Shown: positions 1-11,100 of the stretch, piece by piece
Position numbering within the stretch: position 1 is the stretch's first letter
How the letters are laid out: each line of letters begins with the position of its first letter
NCBI GenBank assembly: GCA_947561395.2
Contig: OX387183.1
Location: 35,452,853-35,516,852 of the forward strand
DNA: 64,000 bases
Direction of reading: 5' to 3'
Origin: Buxus sempervirens
Lineage: Eukaryota; Streptophyta; Magnoliopsida; Buxales; Buxaceae
Made by a program: the position numbers and the translations under genes
The notes under the pieces: generated by a model
Databases searched by the model: none
What the model saw: only the letters and a program-made list of their open reading frames with translations
What the model was told of the DNA's origin: nothing

Positions 1-2001
1 TGCTTCGAGTCGGAGATAGAGATTCAATCGGTTAAATTTCTCTCGCGAACAGGGGATATATCATCTACAGTCGCATCCTCGCGCGCAGCCGGAAAACGTG
101 ATCGGCCAAGGTTGTGTTATTCTCGGATAAGCGTATACTGGTGAGCACTGATTTACAACTGAGGTTTTAGTTTATTCATGATGTATTTTGAATTGCATGG
201 TTGTATTGTGAGTTTCTGGCTTTTCTGGAATACCATGAGTCCGAACGTGAGATTAAAATTCAACTTGAAATTAAAGGTGTTTAGATTAAATCCAAAACTG
301 GTTGGGAAGTATTCTAGGAACATTGGGAGTGTATTGGAACAATTATAGACCGAAACAAATCAGCCAGACATGGAGATCTCGAAATAACAGAGACTCGAAA
401 ATCGCAGTGGGTATCCGCCCACTTGGCGCCCACTTGCGCCCACTTCGGGAAGTAGGTGCATAGAAATATTGACCTGGCGCCGAGCTCCCGCCCACTTGGA
501 GCTCAGCTCGCGCCCACTTAGATGTCTCGCGCTTTTCTCGCGCCTATCCCGCGCCCTTCTCGCGCCCTTCTCTCGCTCAGCTCGCGCTCACTTAGTGTCG
601 AGTGAGCGCATAGTTGATTTTAGCCTGTTTCCTATCCGCCGACTGGCGCTCACTTCAGGAAGTGAGCACATACCCAATTATACTTGCCGAATTTGATTTT
701 CGACTGAACCAAGAGTACTTTGATGACTTGAGGATTATACCACTTAACCAATGACTTGTTTGGAACCTTAGAACCTGCATTACTTATTAAATTCCTAGAG
801 GAAATTCTAGTGGCAAATTCTTTAAGGTTTCTAAGTTTGAGCTTAGGTTAATTGTATGTGTTGTGCTGGATACCAAAACAATTGGAGTTCCTAGTTTGTT
901 TTATCTTTGAAATTATACACAGTTTTGATTGAGAAATTATTGACTTCTGGTTTCACTTGTTTGGAAAATTCTGAATGTATTGTTTTGGTATAAATAACTG
1001 TGTTTTGTATTCAAATGGCATGGTTTGCGGAAATGAGAAAATACTGAAAGTATTGAGATACTGCTTGGTCCAGAGAGACAGGTGATGAACTGTGATGAGA
1101 TATACATGATGTGGAATGAATGGTTTTACTTTGATGTTGGAATTGAGATTATACGATGTTTTACTGTTTTGGTTTAGCTTGTCCTGGATCCAGATGTCTA
1201 AGCTTAGTAATGTAATGTTATTGTTGGTTGTTGGAATTGCATGGCCTTGTGTGTTGCCACGACCGGTGTAGAGCAACCAGAAACCCTGAGTAGGCCTGGT
1301 TGTCAATGCAGAAACCCGGGGAGTAGGCCTGCATTGGATGATGAAACCCTGAGTAGGCCGTCATTTCAGAGTTTCCGAAACCCTGAGTAGGCCGGAACTG
1401 TGTACATGGAGGTGTGGAGTGTCTACTTGGCATGTTTAATTTATCAACTAAACGATAGTCATGACATTGACCAATCGATGTGTTGCCATGCTTAACTGAG
1501 ATGTGATTTGACTGATGAAATGGGTTTTGGTTTGAACTTGAAATTGATGTTAGTTGTTTAATCGTATGGAATGTTTATTGATGCATAGTTTTGAATTGTG
1601 ATTAACTATTTCTGCATGCATGTGCTACTCGCTGAGATATTCGTATCTCACTCTGTTGTTTTGTTTTCATTTTCAGATTCTCGTGGTGAGGCGACTACTG
1701 GGGTAGATCCTGCTGAGGCTTATAGGGAGGAAGATTACTATTACCTTCCTTAGACTTGTAGGTTATCTTGTTCCGAATTTGAGTAAATTGAATGTTTGAG
1801 GTCTATTAAAGTCTATTTGGAGTTGAACCATATGATTCTAGTTAAGTTCTAAATGTTACATTCTTGGATGAATCAAATTGTGCACTCTGACAGGTTATAG
1901 TTAGATGATTATCCAGCGATCATAATTGATTAACGATCCTTGCCTAACCTCCGTGAGACGTGTTATATCTTTATTGAACAACACAAATCCGGGGCGTTAC
2001 A
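1..2001 (+). mobile_element. Ty3/gypsy-type LTR, 3' portion (5' part outside window)
   Basis: The stretch ends in GGGGCGTTACA, the usual 3' LTR end of plant gypsy elements whose LTRs open TGTAACGCCCC. It carries short repeats typical of such LTRs: GCGCCCACTT-like units at about 418-600 and four to five GAAACCCTGAGTAGGCC units at about 1280-1395. The motif GAGATATTCGTATCTCACT at about 1634 has its counterpart in the minus-strand LTR at 13.2-16.1 kb. It abuts integrase sequence of another element at 2002 with no primer-binding site, so it looks like a solo or 3' LTR nested in that element. It is a fossil; the family placement is inferred. Confidence 0.6.
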
Positions 2002-2644
2002 CAGACCGTGTTGATCCCTAGTGTGCTGGGTGGAAGTTGGAGAAAGACAACTTATTGGGTCGCAGATTGTACAGGATAGCATTGAGAAGGTAAATCAGAT
2101 TAGGCAGAATATGCTTACAGCCCAGAGTCATCAGAAGAGCTATGCAGATACTAGAAGGAGAGATTTGCATTTTGAGGTTGGAGATTTTGTATTTCTGAAG
2201 GTATCTCCATCTCGTGGGATTAAGAGATTTGGAAAGAAAGGCAAGTTGGCTTCAACATATATAGGTCCATTTGAGATTAAGAGTACAGTGGGACCAGTAG
2301 CATACAAATTGGATTTTCCTACACAGCTGGAAGGAGTTCATGACGTATTCCATGTTTCTATGTTGAGGAAGTATGTGCATGACCCTACTCATATCATTCA
2401 GCATGAACCGATAGTAGTGCGAGGAGACTTGACTTATGAGGAACATCTAGTTGAGATTTTGGACAGGAAGGAGCAAGTTCTTCGTACTAAAGTGATTCCA
2501 CTTGTGAAGGTACTTTGGCAGAACCACACAGTTGAGGAAGCTACTTGGGAATTGGAATCAGAAATTCAGATAAAGTATCCTAACCTATTTCCAGAATCAC
2601 AAGGTAAATTTCGAGGACGAAAATTTTCTTTTAAGAGGGGAGGA
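2002..2644 (+). mobile_element. Ty3/gypsy chromovirus remnant: integrase C-terminus, chromodomain, polypurine tract
   Basis: The reading frame shows the integrase tail of Tekay/Del-like chromoviruses: a KSYADTRRRDL segment, a GPF-type motif, VHDVFHVSMLRKYVHDP, and a chromodomain-like end (PLVKVLWQNHTVEEATWE). A polypurine tract follows at about 2633-2644. The element is truncated on its left by the LTR that ends at 2001 and has no gag, protease or reverse transcriptase here. It is a broken fossil, older than the LTR inserted into it. Confidence 0.85.
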
Positions 2645-3049
2645 TGTATTACCCCGAATTTTTCCTTAAATAATATAATAAATTAATAAATAAAATCCTG
2701 GAGAGTTATAACTGATGGAAATATTTTATTAATGTAGGGGATGATATAATTAGTGGAGATCTAGAGTTGGACGCAGATCCGACCGTCCGATCATGAGATA
2801 TCAAGGTATGATCAACACTTTAATTTTAAGATATATGATTGGGCGTGTGTATAGAGTCTTCTACATGTGAGATGCATGGAATAGAGAATATAAATAATAG
2901 TAAAATAACCTAATCGTATACAATTGGTATTCTCGTTGGTATTGACAGCCGCAAGCGACAAGCCGAGAGCGACTGATTGAGGAAGAAGAGAAGAAGAAGC
3001 AGGAGGGACGTTGGCATGTGTTCTTCATCGTCTAGAGCGTTGCTTGGTG
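2645..3049 (+). mobile_element. 3' LTR start of the chromovirus remnant, cut by the CACTA end
   Basis: Directly after the polypurine tract the sequence TGTATTACCCCGAATT matches the conserved opening of these LTRs. No LTR 3' end is seen before the CACTA terminus at 3050, so the LTR appears interrupted by that insertion. Where LTR stops and other flank begins cannot be decided by eye. Confidence 0.55.
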
Positions 3050-3690
3050 CACTACAAAAAATCACGTTTTTACCGGCGGTAATCCACCGCCAGTAAAGGA
3101 TCACCACCCGCTGCTAATTGATTTAGGGGCGGGACGCGACCCAACCTTTGAAAGCATCGACGGTAATGGAATTACCGTCGCTCCTTGCGGCGCCCAGCAC
3201 GTCCCGCCGCTATTGGACATCCAATAGCGGCTGTAATCTACCGCCGCTGATTTAAACAATTAACGGCGCTAACCTACCGCCGTTAATGATCAAATAATAA
3301 CAGGCGGGAGTTAATAGCCGGTGATTCAATCCTTTACCGGCGGTAACTCCCGCCGTTAAAAGACCCTATATAGCGGCCGTATACTTCCCGCCAGTACTTA
3401 TAGGACATAACCGGCGGTAGCTTACCGCCAGCTTTGGTTGAATTAACGGCGGAGACTTACCGCCGCTACTATACATCACGGTCGGCTCCTTTCATTGGTT
3501 TTCCGGCGGTATTTTGTCGACGCTAATATTTCTTGCATTATTAGCGGTGGAGATCTACCGCCGGAAAAACCTTCGGTTGCGTTTCGTCGCATTAAGCACC
3601 GGCGGTAATTTGCCGCCGTTAATTACAATTAGCGGCGGTAATTGTGTTACCGCCGCTAATTCACTTAACCTGCACGTAGAAATTGTTGTT
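3050..3690. mobile_element. CACTA (En/Spm) transposon terminus with GC-rich subterminal repeats
   Basis: The sequence opens with CACTACAAAAAATCACG, the terminal inverted repeat type of plant CACTA elements. The next 640 bases, unlike the AT-rich surroundings, are packed with short direct and inverted copies of a TACCGGCGGTAA / TTACCGCCGGTA motif, as expected for the subterminal binding sites of a TNPA-type protein. The three bases before the terminus (GTG) would be one copy of the 3-bp target duplication. No matching opposite end with GC-rich motifs was found to the right. It may be the 3' end of the element whose genes lie at 19-26 kb, or a separate truncated element. Confidence 0.8.
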
Positions 3691-4000
3691 AGTAATTGCT
3701 TTTCTATTTAAAAAATTACCTGTAAGAAATCCATACAATCACCCATAAACACTAAAATCCATACAAACACCATACAAGATTTCATATAAACAATGAAATC
3801 TATAAACATAATCAACAAATGAAACTGAAAAAATATAAACAATGAAATCCATATTTTATCGAAATGTTGTTTGATGCATATAATCCAACATGCAATTAAA
3901 CTGTTGTGCCTGGCCTTCCTACAAGGAAAAAATTAATTCATTACTTGATATACAATATGTAAAGAAAAATAAGTTAAAATCTTATATAATATGATACAAA

Positions 4001-4260
4001 CCTCTTCTAGACAAATTGGGCATTCTCCCTTCATCAATAAGACTGAATCAACTTCATCAACTATTAATTGCAAAATGAAATGGTTTTGGCCTATTATAAA
4101 TGAAGAAAACAGCTAATTCTCAAAAATAAAAACTAAAAAAAATTTAAAAATATATACAAAAAAGAATATAAGGTTTATATGATTTTTCACATTACCATCT
4201 CATAACAAGTTGTCCACTATTTCCGGCAAGATTGTCCCGGAGGTAGTCAAAACCAAGTTC
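4001..4260 (-). pseudogene. SecA (SECA2-like) two-exon gene fragment
   Basis: Exon A (4260-4196) encodes ELGFDYLRDNLAGNSGQLVMR and ends with a GT donor inside a Trp codon. Exon B starts after an AG at 4090, completes that Trp and continues PKPFHFAI, then VDEVDSV and IDEGR. These are the conserved DEAD-motor motifs of SecA, the ATPase that drives preproteins across or into thylakoid or inner-envelope membranes; the context resembles chloroplast SECA2. Small indels disturb exon B after FAI and again within VDEVDSVLID. Only about 55 residues of a roughly 1000-residue protein are present, so this is a decayed fragment. It sits just inside the CACTA end and on the same strand as the other gene fragments. 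Confidence 0.75.
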
Positions 4261-4393
4261 CTGGATATCCATCATTACAAACTAGAAACTAGAAAGGATA
4301 TGTATTATCCATAAACATATGTACGACCACTTTATACAGATCACTATAGCTACCACCTGATGTAAAACAAACAAAAATTAGAAGTGATGGAAA

Positions 4394-4601
4394 TGCCTTA
4401 CTGAGTTATTAAGTGTACGTTATATCACATTTATAGTTGGATCTTCTTTCATCAGCTGTCATTCCCCTCTGTAAACACATATTGTTGACTATAAAGTCCA
4501 TTAAAATGAAAGAGATGTATTCATAATATATATATATATATATTGAAAAGAGATACATCTAATTATCATTTTGGTAAAGGAATGGCTCCTAAGTAATGAA
4601 A
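4394..4601 (+). repeat. 0.2-kb direct repeat, copy 1
   Basis: This 208-base block is repeated almost letter for letter at 7803-8018; the only clear difference by eye is the length of an internal (TA)n run. The two copies bracket the RETICULATA-RELATED fragment. It is non-coding. Confidence 0.9.
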
Positions 4602-4745
4602 CCCTACGCACTGTTTTGGAATTCTTAGAGCCATAACAGAGCAAATAATCCAGACCACCCAGATTGAATTCTTAGAGCCATAATCAATGGGCAACCCTAC
4701 GCACTGTTTTGGAACTCCAGTCAACCTGATCAAATTCCTAGTAGC
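4601..4745 (+). repeat. Short internal duplication
   Basis: ACCCTACGCACTGTTTTGGAA occurs at about 4601 and again at about 4693, and GAATTCTTAGAGCCATAA occurs at about 4618 and 4666. They interleave as a local tandem duplication directly beside the 0.2-kb repeat. Confidence 0.7.
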
Positions 4746-5070
4746 ATAAACAATTTTCACTACAAAAATGGGTCAATACCACAAAAGGAAGCATAAAGAG
4801 TAAAACTGAGAGGTCAGTACACTATAAAAATCAGAACAATTGGAATGTCAAAACTAACAAAAACCTATATTATTCATATTATTTCTCTAACCACTATGAA
4901 TAATATAAAAATCAAGAACAGTTTCAAGTACAGATTAATGGAAACTGTGTTACATATTAGTAAAATATTTAAAAGACTGCAGTACTGGGAAATAATCTGT
5001 TTAAAACTTGGAAGAACTAGAATGACAACCAAAACATTATACTGATGGCATTTGCAGAACAAAAACACAC

Positions 5071-5931
5071 CTCAATGCAGTGCTGAAAAACAGAGCTACT
5101 CCAATGACGTCAAAATGGTTGAATATAGCTCTGTCAATTCCAAAAAGGAACTGATGACGCAGGTTAGCATAAATCCCCAAGAAAGTTCCATAACCCAGTG
5201 CATAAGTGCCCACAGTTGGCATCGTCACAGACAACCTGCAACAAAATGTTACATAGCTGAGATATACAATTCTCAAAATTCATTTATTCACTAAATTGAA
5301 TACAATAACAATAACAAAATATCATATCCTAACCAGTCAGAGTAAAGAATTATATTCATTCAGTTTACTAAACTCAATAACATAAAAAATAAATAGCCTA
5401 AAAAGAAAACAGAATTAACATATAAATTATATAATATACCTTTCCTGCTTCTTTCTGGCAGAAATTTTCGACAAAGCACCTTGGGTTGCTCCAGCAGTTA
5501 ATCTAACTGCAAAAAACTCTGCAGCTTTGCAGAGGAATGACCACATTCTCTTTTCCAAATTAAATTCTCTGAGTGGATAGCTTCTTTCAAAGATATTGTT
5601 TGGAAGCTTCTGTAGGGTATTTTGCAAGTCAAAACGAAATGTGTTTCCATATGAACGGCAAGGAGCAAGTGACCAGACAACAATAGCATTGCATGTGGAT
5701 GCTGTCAACACATTTATAAGTGCCAGATCCCATTCTTGTTTTATCCTATAATCCAACAAGCCATAATTGAACTAAATAAGTATATCAGACATAATTTTAC
5801 TAAATTTCTCCTCGTCAGACAAAGGCATATACCTTTCCCCGCGATTCTTCACCTCCCACCAAACAGAACAACCAACTGTGGCAGCCTGCTCTAAAAGAAG
5901 CTTGTATAAGAAAGCTGGGTCTGCAATCATC
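5071..5931 (-). pseudogene. RETICULATA-RELATED (DUF3411) gene fragment, three exons
   Basis: Three exons join in phase with good GT-AG borders: 5931-5833 (MIADPAFLYKLLLEQAA, CSVWWEVKNRGER), 5745-5440 (KQEWDLALINVLTA, WSLAPCRSYGNTFRFDLQN, LPNNIFERSYPLREF) and 5235-5071 (ALGYGTFLGIYANLRHQ, NHFDVIGVALFFSTALR). This is the DUF3411 region of the chloroplast-envelope RETICULATA family, proteins with several hydrophobic segments that influence leaf mesophyll and reticulation; it looks closest to the RER5/RER6 type. The frame is open through about 190 residues. The family's N-terminal half and last exon are absent in the flanks, so it is an internal genomic fragment that kept its introns. It could still be transcribed, but a functional protein is unlikely. 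Confidence 0.85.
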
Positions 5932-6359
5932 CTGCATGGTAGATTAAGTAATTTATAACTTTAAAGACTGGATTAACATAGATTATTAAATAAACACTCA
6001 TGAAAAGAGACATGCAACCAAAAGAATTAAAGCATTCAGTTGAAGATGATATCAATAACAGGAAAGCATGTGTCTGTGTGCGTAAGTGCTTGTGTGTATT
6101 GCGTGGAAAACCCTAACGAGTTTATCCACAAGCGTGCTGGCTAATTGTAGCACATGACGAACCCTTCCGCCAGATGTACAGCCAGACAAACTAAACGTTC
6201 AATTCTCCAGAGCAATCTTGCAGAAAAGTTTCTAGAGCTTCTAGTGAATAGCTTCAGCAACATCAGAAAGTAGAATAGGTCCATGCAATTGCGGGATAAA
6301 GAGATTTATAGCTGGTTATCATCACGAAATATGATGGTTATTATTTCTTTACAAGATTT

Positions 6360-6530
6360 TCTGGTGTGTGATAGATATCCAGACTAGAGAGGAGAGGAGT
6401 GTGGTTATCCCTCTTTTCCGGGGCCTAAGCTTTGCTTTTCAGCCTTGTATTCCTGGGACAAGACATGTTCTATTTTCTTAATTTATAATATATATATATA
6501 TATATCTCTGATTCTGATAAAAAAAATTGT
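6360..6530 (+). mobile_element. Possible LINE 3' tail
   Basis: A T-rich stretch (TTGTATTCCTGGGACAAGACATG and so on) followed by (TA)n and ending in GATAAAAAAA resembles the 3' ends of plant LINEs. No coding part is attached. The call is weak. Confidence 0.3.
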
Positions 6531-7089
6531 GGGATAAAGAGGCCCTTTTTTTCCCCTCTTTATTAATACTGAAATACTTTGCTGAACAATATGTCAAAAT
6601 TAGCATTTGGGTTATGTTGAATTTGCATCCAAGAAAGAGGATCACAAGTCACATGCATCAAAATCTTTAATTGATAACATCAATGCTCATTAACAGTCAA
6701 TTTTTATGATTTTAGTGTAATTTCTTTTTTATTCCACTTATAATTTATTAATTTCAACCTATTTCACATACTTATAACTTCTCAACAACTCTTTACCAAA
6801 AGTCAGTGCTTCATTCAATCTGGTAGATCTAAGTGACAAAACCCACCAAGGTTGTATGCCTAACTGTCCAAAACTGAACTCTTGCATTGAGTTTCAGATG
6901 AAGCACCAACCAATAAACCATAAAGATAAATTTCCATGCATCCAAATCCATAAAACACAAAACTATATTATGTTATTTTAAAAGAGCTCAGTGATCCAAC
7001 TAGAAATGCTTCCCCAAAAAAGGATGATGGTGAAGCAGGCTAACTTTTTATCTTGTGGAAAACTGATCTCATTTACAAGACTTGTTTCT

Positions 7090-7285
7090 GAGATCTTGAG
7101 AAGAATGTTTAGGTGAAGACTTTGTATAAATCTCGCATTCCAACCCAGTGGGTTTCAAGGATCATTCTTATGCTGAGTGGGTAGTTTCTGGTTTTCCTGT
7201 TGCACTAGCCATGTATGGCTCTCTCCTCCTTGTAATCTATTATATATATAATTCAATATGGTATACTTTCGTTAAAAAGAAAATA
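7090..7285 (+). mobile_element. Possible LINE 3' tail
   Basis: A T-rich end with a short (TA)n and a terminal TTCGTTAAAAAGAAAA run is like the tails of plant L1 elements. No recognisable reverse transcriptase lies upstream. Confidence 0.3.
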
Positions 7286-7802
7286 ACATAGTGACAAAAA
7301 TAATAAGAAAAATGAAATTTAAGAAAAAGTAGGAGGTTAACGTACTTATTTAAAAAAACGAAATTAAAGAAAACAAAGTGATAGAAGAGATATGAGAGTA
7401 AAAAGTGCTGATAAAACTAAAAAAGAGAAAAAAGAAAAAGAAGATTTAACCAGGCTTGTGAAAAGAGACGGTGAAGGCACAAGGAGGATTCTTTTAAAAA
7501 TTATAAAACAAAGTTGCCTAGAAATCCAGGCAATAGTTATGGAAGTTTGACCCATTAAAAGACATAGAAAAAGAGAGAGAGCTTTGCTGAGTGCCTACTC
7601 CTTTTTCCAACCAAATAGAGTCTTTATGTGTACTGCATGAACCAAAAAAAAATAAAATAGTGTAGCATAGAGAGAGAGAGAGATGTTTCGGATAGTAAGG
7701 TATTTCTAAATGTGGTGGCATCGTGTAAAGTTAAAATCCCAAGTACCTTAGAGCATTTCAGAATGCCAATTTTATCAACCAACAAGGCACTGGGCAACCC
7801 AG

Positions 7803-8018
7803 TGCCTTACTGAGTTATTAAGTGTACGTTATATCACATTTATAGTTGGATCTTCTTTCATCAGCTGTCATTCCCCTCTGTAAACACATATTGTTGACTA
7901 TAAAGTCCATTAAAATGAAAGAGATGTATTCATAAAATATATATATATATATATATATCTTGAAAAGAGATACATCTAATTATCATTTTGGTAAAGGAAT
8001 GGCTCCTAAGTAATGAAA
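7803..8018 (+). repeat. 0.2-kb direct repeat, copy 2
   Basis: This is the partner of 4394-4601, with a slightly longer TA run. It lies 150 bases from the last recognised AMSH exon. Confidence 0.9.
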
Positions 8019-8176
8019 GATTTTCCAGAACTGAGCATAATCTACCTCACATTTATGATAAATACAATATCCTTACAATCAACATGTATACCTCAAATAT
8101 TTCAATGTCAAACATGGAGAACATTTTTTCTCGAGTCTAATTTAGTTAACTACTAAAAGATGTAATAGTGCCGAAC

Positions 8177-11100
8177 CTTGAGGTATCATTTGGAGCCATG
8201 ACAATAGCAATAGCCTCCGGTAGCATTACCTGCGAATGAGAAAAATATAAGGTAATTCAAGTAAGAATGACTAGTGAGGAACAAATGCAAAATTTGGCAA
8301 CATGAATTTTTGGTTATGCAAGGATTCAAAAGAATAGATTAATGGAATAAACCATTACACGCACATATTATGTATCTATGCATTTATAAAAAAAAGGAAA
8401 GAGATATATTAATGAGTCAAAGAATTAGAGTTAAATAACTTAGGTGGAGGGGCACTTCTAGAGTTTTATATGATTTTGTTCCAGTTAAAATAAAAGGAAA
8501 ATTTTACATGTGTACACACTAATTTCATGTATTTTGATTTTAAACAAAATATGGTGTCCAAATTACAAAAATAATAGAAATTCAATGAAATTAGGGATTT
8601 GACTCTTTTTGATGATTACTTGAGCTTCCTTTGATTAACGAGTGATTGTGGATATTTTCCACTTAAAGTTTTGTATTTGCTTCAACTTTGATGACGACGA
8701 GAGCCTCTTCAGGAAAAATCCTGGTGATGGCATTTTCCTTCGAAGTCTTTCTTGAGGGAGGTTTTTTTTTTCTACAAAGAATTTCTCCTTTGCCTCTTGG
8801 GTGGAGGATTTTCTTTTCAAAAGAATTTTTCTTTTGCAGCTTTGAAAATAACCCGGATGCATTATCTGATATATATTTTTCATCTTCTTCTCCTAGTAAT
8901 CAATCTTCCTATTTCTAGACGTAGAATTACAAGGATTTGCCCAATTTACACTTTAGATGATAATTAGCAAATTTTAAAGAAGTAGGGCCCACATATTTTA
9001 TGGACATATGGGCCTGTAATTTGGCTTCACTACTTGTTCTTTTACAAGCCCATTTTAAAATTATGGTTTTAGGCCTTGTATAAAATTTTGATATCTACAA
9101 CAGGATAACTATTAAACCTCTTATGATGCATGAATTAGAATGTTTGACAACAAAGAAGCAAAATATGCATAGGATGCGTTGCTTGGATCTGTGGGAAGAC
9201 TATATAAAATAAGGTATGGAATGAACATACACCTAGGTGTTTCCCATATATGAGATAAGACAAAGAAAAGTGGGTTAAGATGGTTTGAGCATGTCAAGTG
9301 AAGGCCCAAAGAGATAGTTATAAGATGTAATAGGGTGTTTATTGAAGAATCTAAGAGGATAAGAACAAAGCTGAAAAGAACTTGGATAAAGCAAGTCACT
9401 AAATTATGCTTATTATCCGATTAAAGATGTGATTTTTCATACGTTATGGTGGAAGAACAAGATTCGAATTGCTGATCCCAACTAGTTGAGATATGGCATT
9501 TTTTTTATTGCTATTTTTATATACATATACATACATACTTATGTATGTATGTAAAGAGAGACATACAGAGACAAGACATAGAGAGAAGATAAAGAAGAGA
9601 GAGAGATCTTGCACTTCCTTTTTTTCATTTTTTAATGAATAAAAAATCTTTAAAAAGGGTAACATAAGAAACAGTCACTGGAAGTGGCCAAAAATCAGAA
9701 TAGAAGGAAATATAAGACTGGATGCTAAGCTAAACCCAACAAATGATGAGGACGAATTATGAGACATCAGATTTCGGAGGACTAAAGCTAGCTCTCACTC
9801 GAATCAATGTCATACTTGCTTTTAATGCCCTGAACCAAAGATTTTTTTTATCCTTGCTAAAACTACATAGTCATTTGCCTAGCAAACAAAATTGTCAATT
9901 CCCCACTTAACCTCCTTTATCCCTATGTTCACAAAACTCCATCCAACTAACCAAGAAATATTTCTTAGCATCATCAATCCTCTCAAAAGAAATCATTCTA
10001 AATTGCCTAACCCGCTAAAATGTTAAATACCTGAAGGAAATACACTAGGAAATTAGGCAAGAAGACCTTGGCAAGAGTGATGTTATCTCCTTAAAAAAAA
10101 TATCTCTTGAAGTGGCAAGCTTCCTTATGAACATCTTACAAAGCAGCCCATATTCCTCATGTTGATAATTTACAAGTGGTAGCTGTGTAGGTAAGTTTGG
10201 TCATTTTGTTTCTCCATTCAAATACAGATACAACCACCATTAGCAATAATGTCTTGCCCAAATAGATGGGTCACCCATAAGAACCCTGCTCCCGAGTGAG
10301 ACAAAAAAATTCAGTCCACCTTTTTTGAGAACTGTATTAGAGCAATAGAAAATATTAAAAATTTATAGGGTTTCCACCTCAAAAACAAATTTGAAAATTG
10401 TCTGGTATGTCCACAGGATTCCTACCAGATAAAAGGTCTATATTTTCCAGATCAGTCCTCAATCTTGCAAAGAAACCGTGCATCATATTCCACCAGAAAT
10501 AAAATGTGGCAAGCTTGCCTTTAAAACACACAAACACACACCCATGCAGAGATGTGTATTGAAGCAGTTTCATCCTAACTATATTCATACAAGAAATATT
10601 TGAGACCAAAAAAAAATTAACATAATAGATATGTAGGTGCAATTTATGATCTGAAACAGAAATATATTCATTCATGAGCCACCATCAATATTTTAAACAA
10701 AATATGCAAGGGTTGACAAACCAACATTTTGGGTCCATAAATGAAAAAGCTCTATTTAAAGACCACAAATGTTCAAGATATAAGTGCTGTTATGTTAATC
10801 TGGCATTTTCCATGATCACGGTCTTCTAATTCAAAATTTCTATATTGAGTAAGAAAGTTGGTCTTAACAAGATTACATAAGAAAAACAAGATTCTAGTTT
10901 TTCAGGAGAAATCATAGTTCTTTAATCTACAGTTAATGTATTAGACTCACCTGATAGGGATAGTGAGTGTGCAAATCTATTGATGACATAAAACAACTTA
11001 GGGAAGGATGCGTCTGCAAATAGAAACAATTAAATAGAAACATTATATAATAAAAAATACTGCAAAAATTCCAACAAGAAGAATATTACTGGATAATCTT

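Noticed and set aside
1280-1395. Spaced GAAACCCTGAGTAGGCC repeats resembling a CRISPR array
   Set aside because: Spacing is irregular, the setting is a plant LTR, and such arrays do not occur in plant nuclear DNA.
4754-4770. CACTACAAAAATGGG as a second CACTA terminus
   Set aside because: No GC-rich subterminal repeats follow and no partner end was found; the motif is short enough to occur by chance.
4001-8229. SecA, RETICULATA and AMSH exons as parts of one gene
   Set aside because: They belong to unrelated families and their splice phases and missing parts do not connect.
8688-8967. Overlapping Phe-rich frames on the plus strand
   Set aside because: They come from T-rich sequence in an AMSH intron or flank, without conserved motifs.
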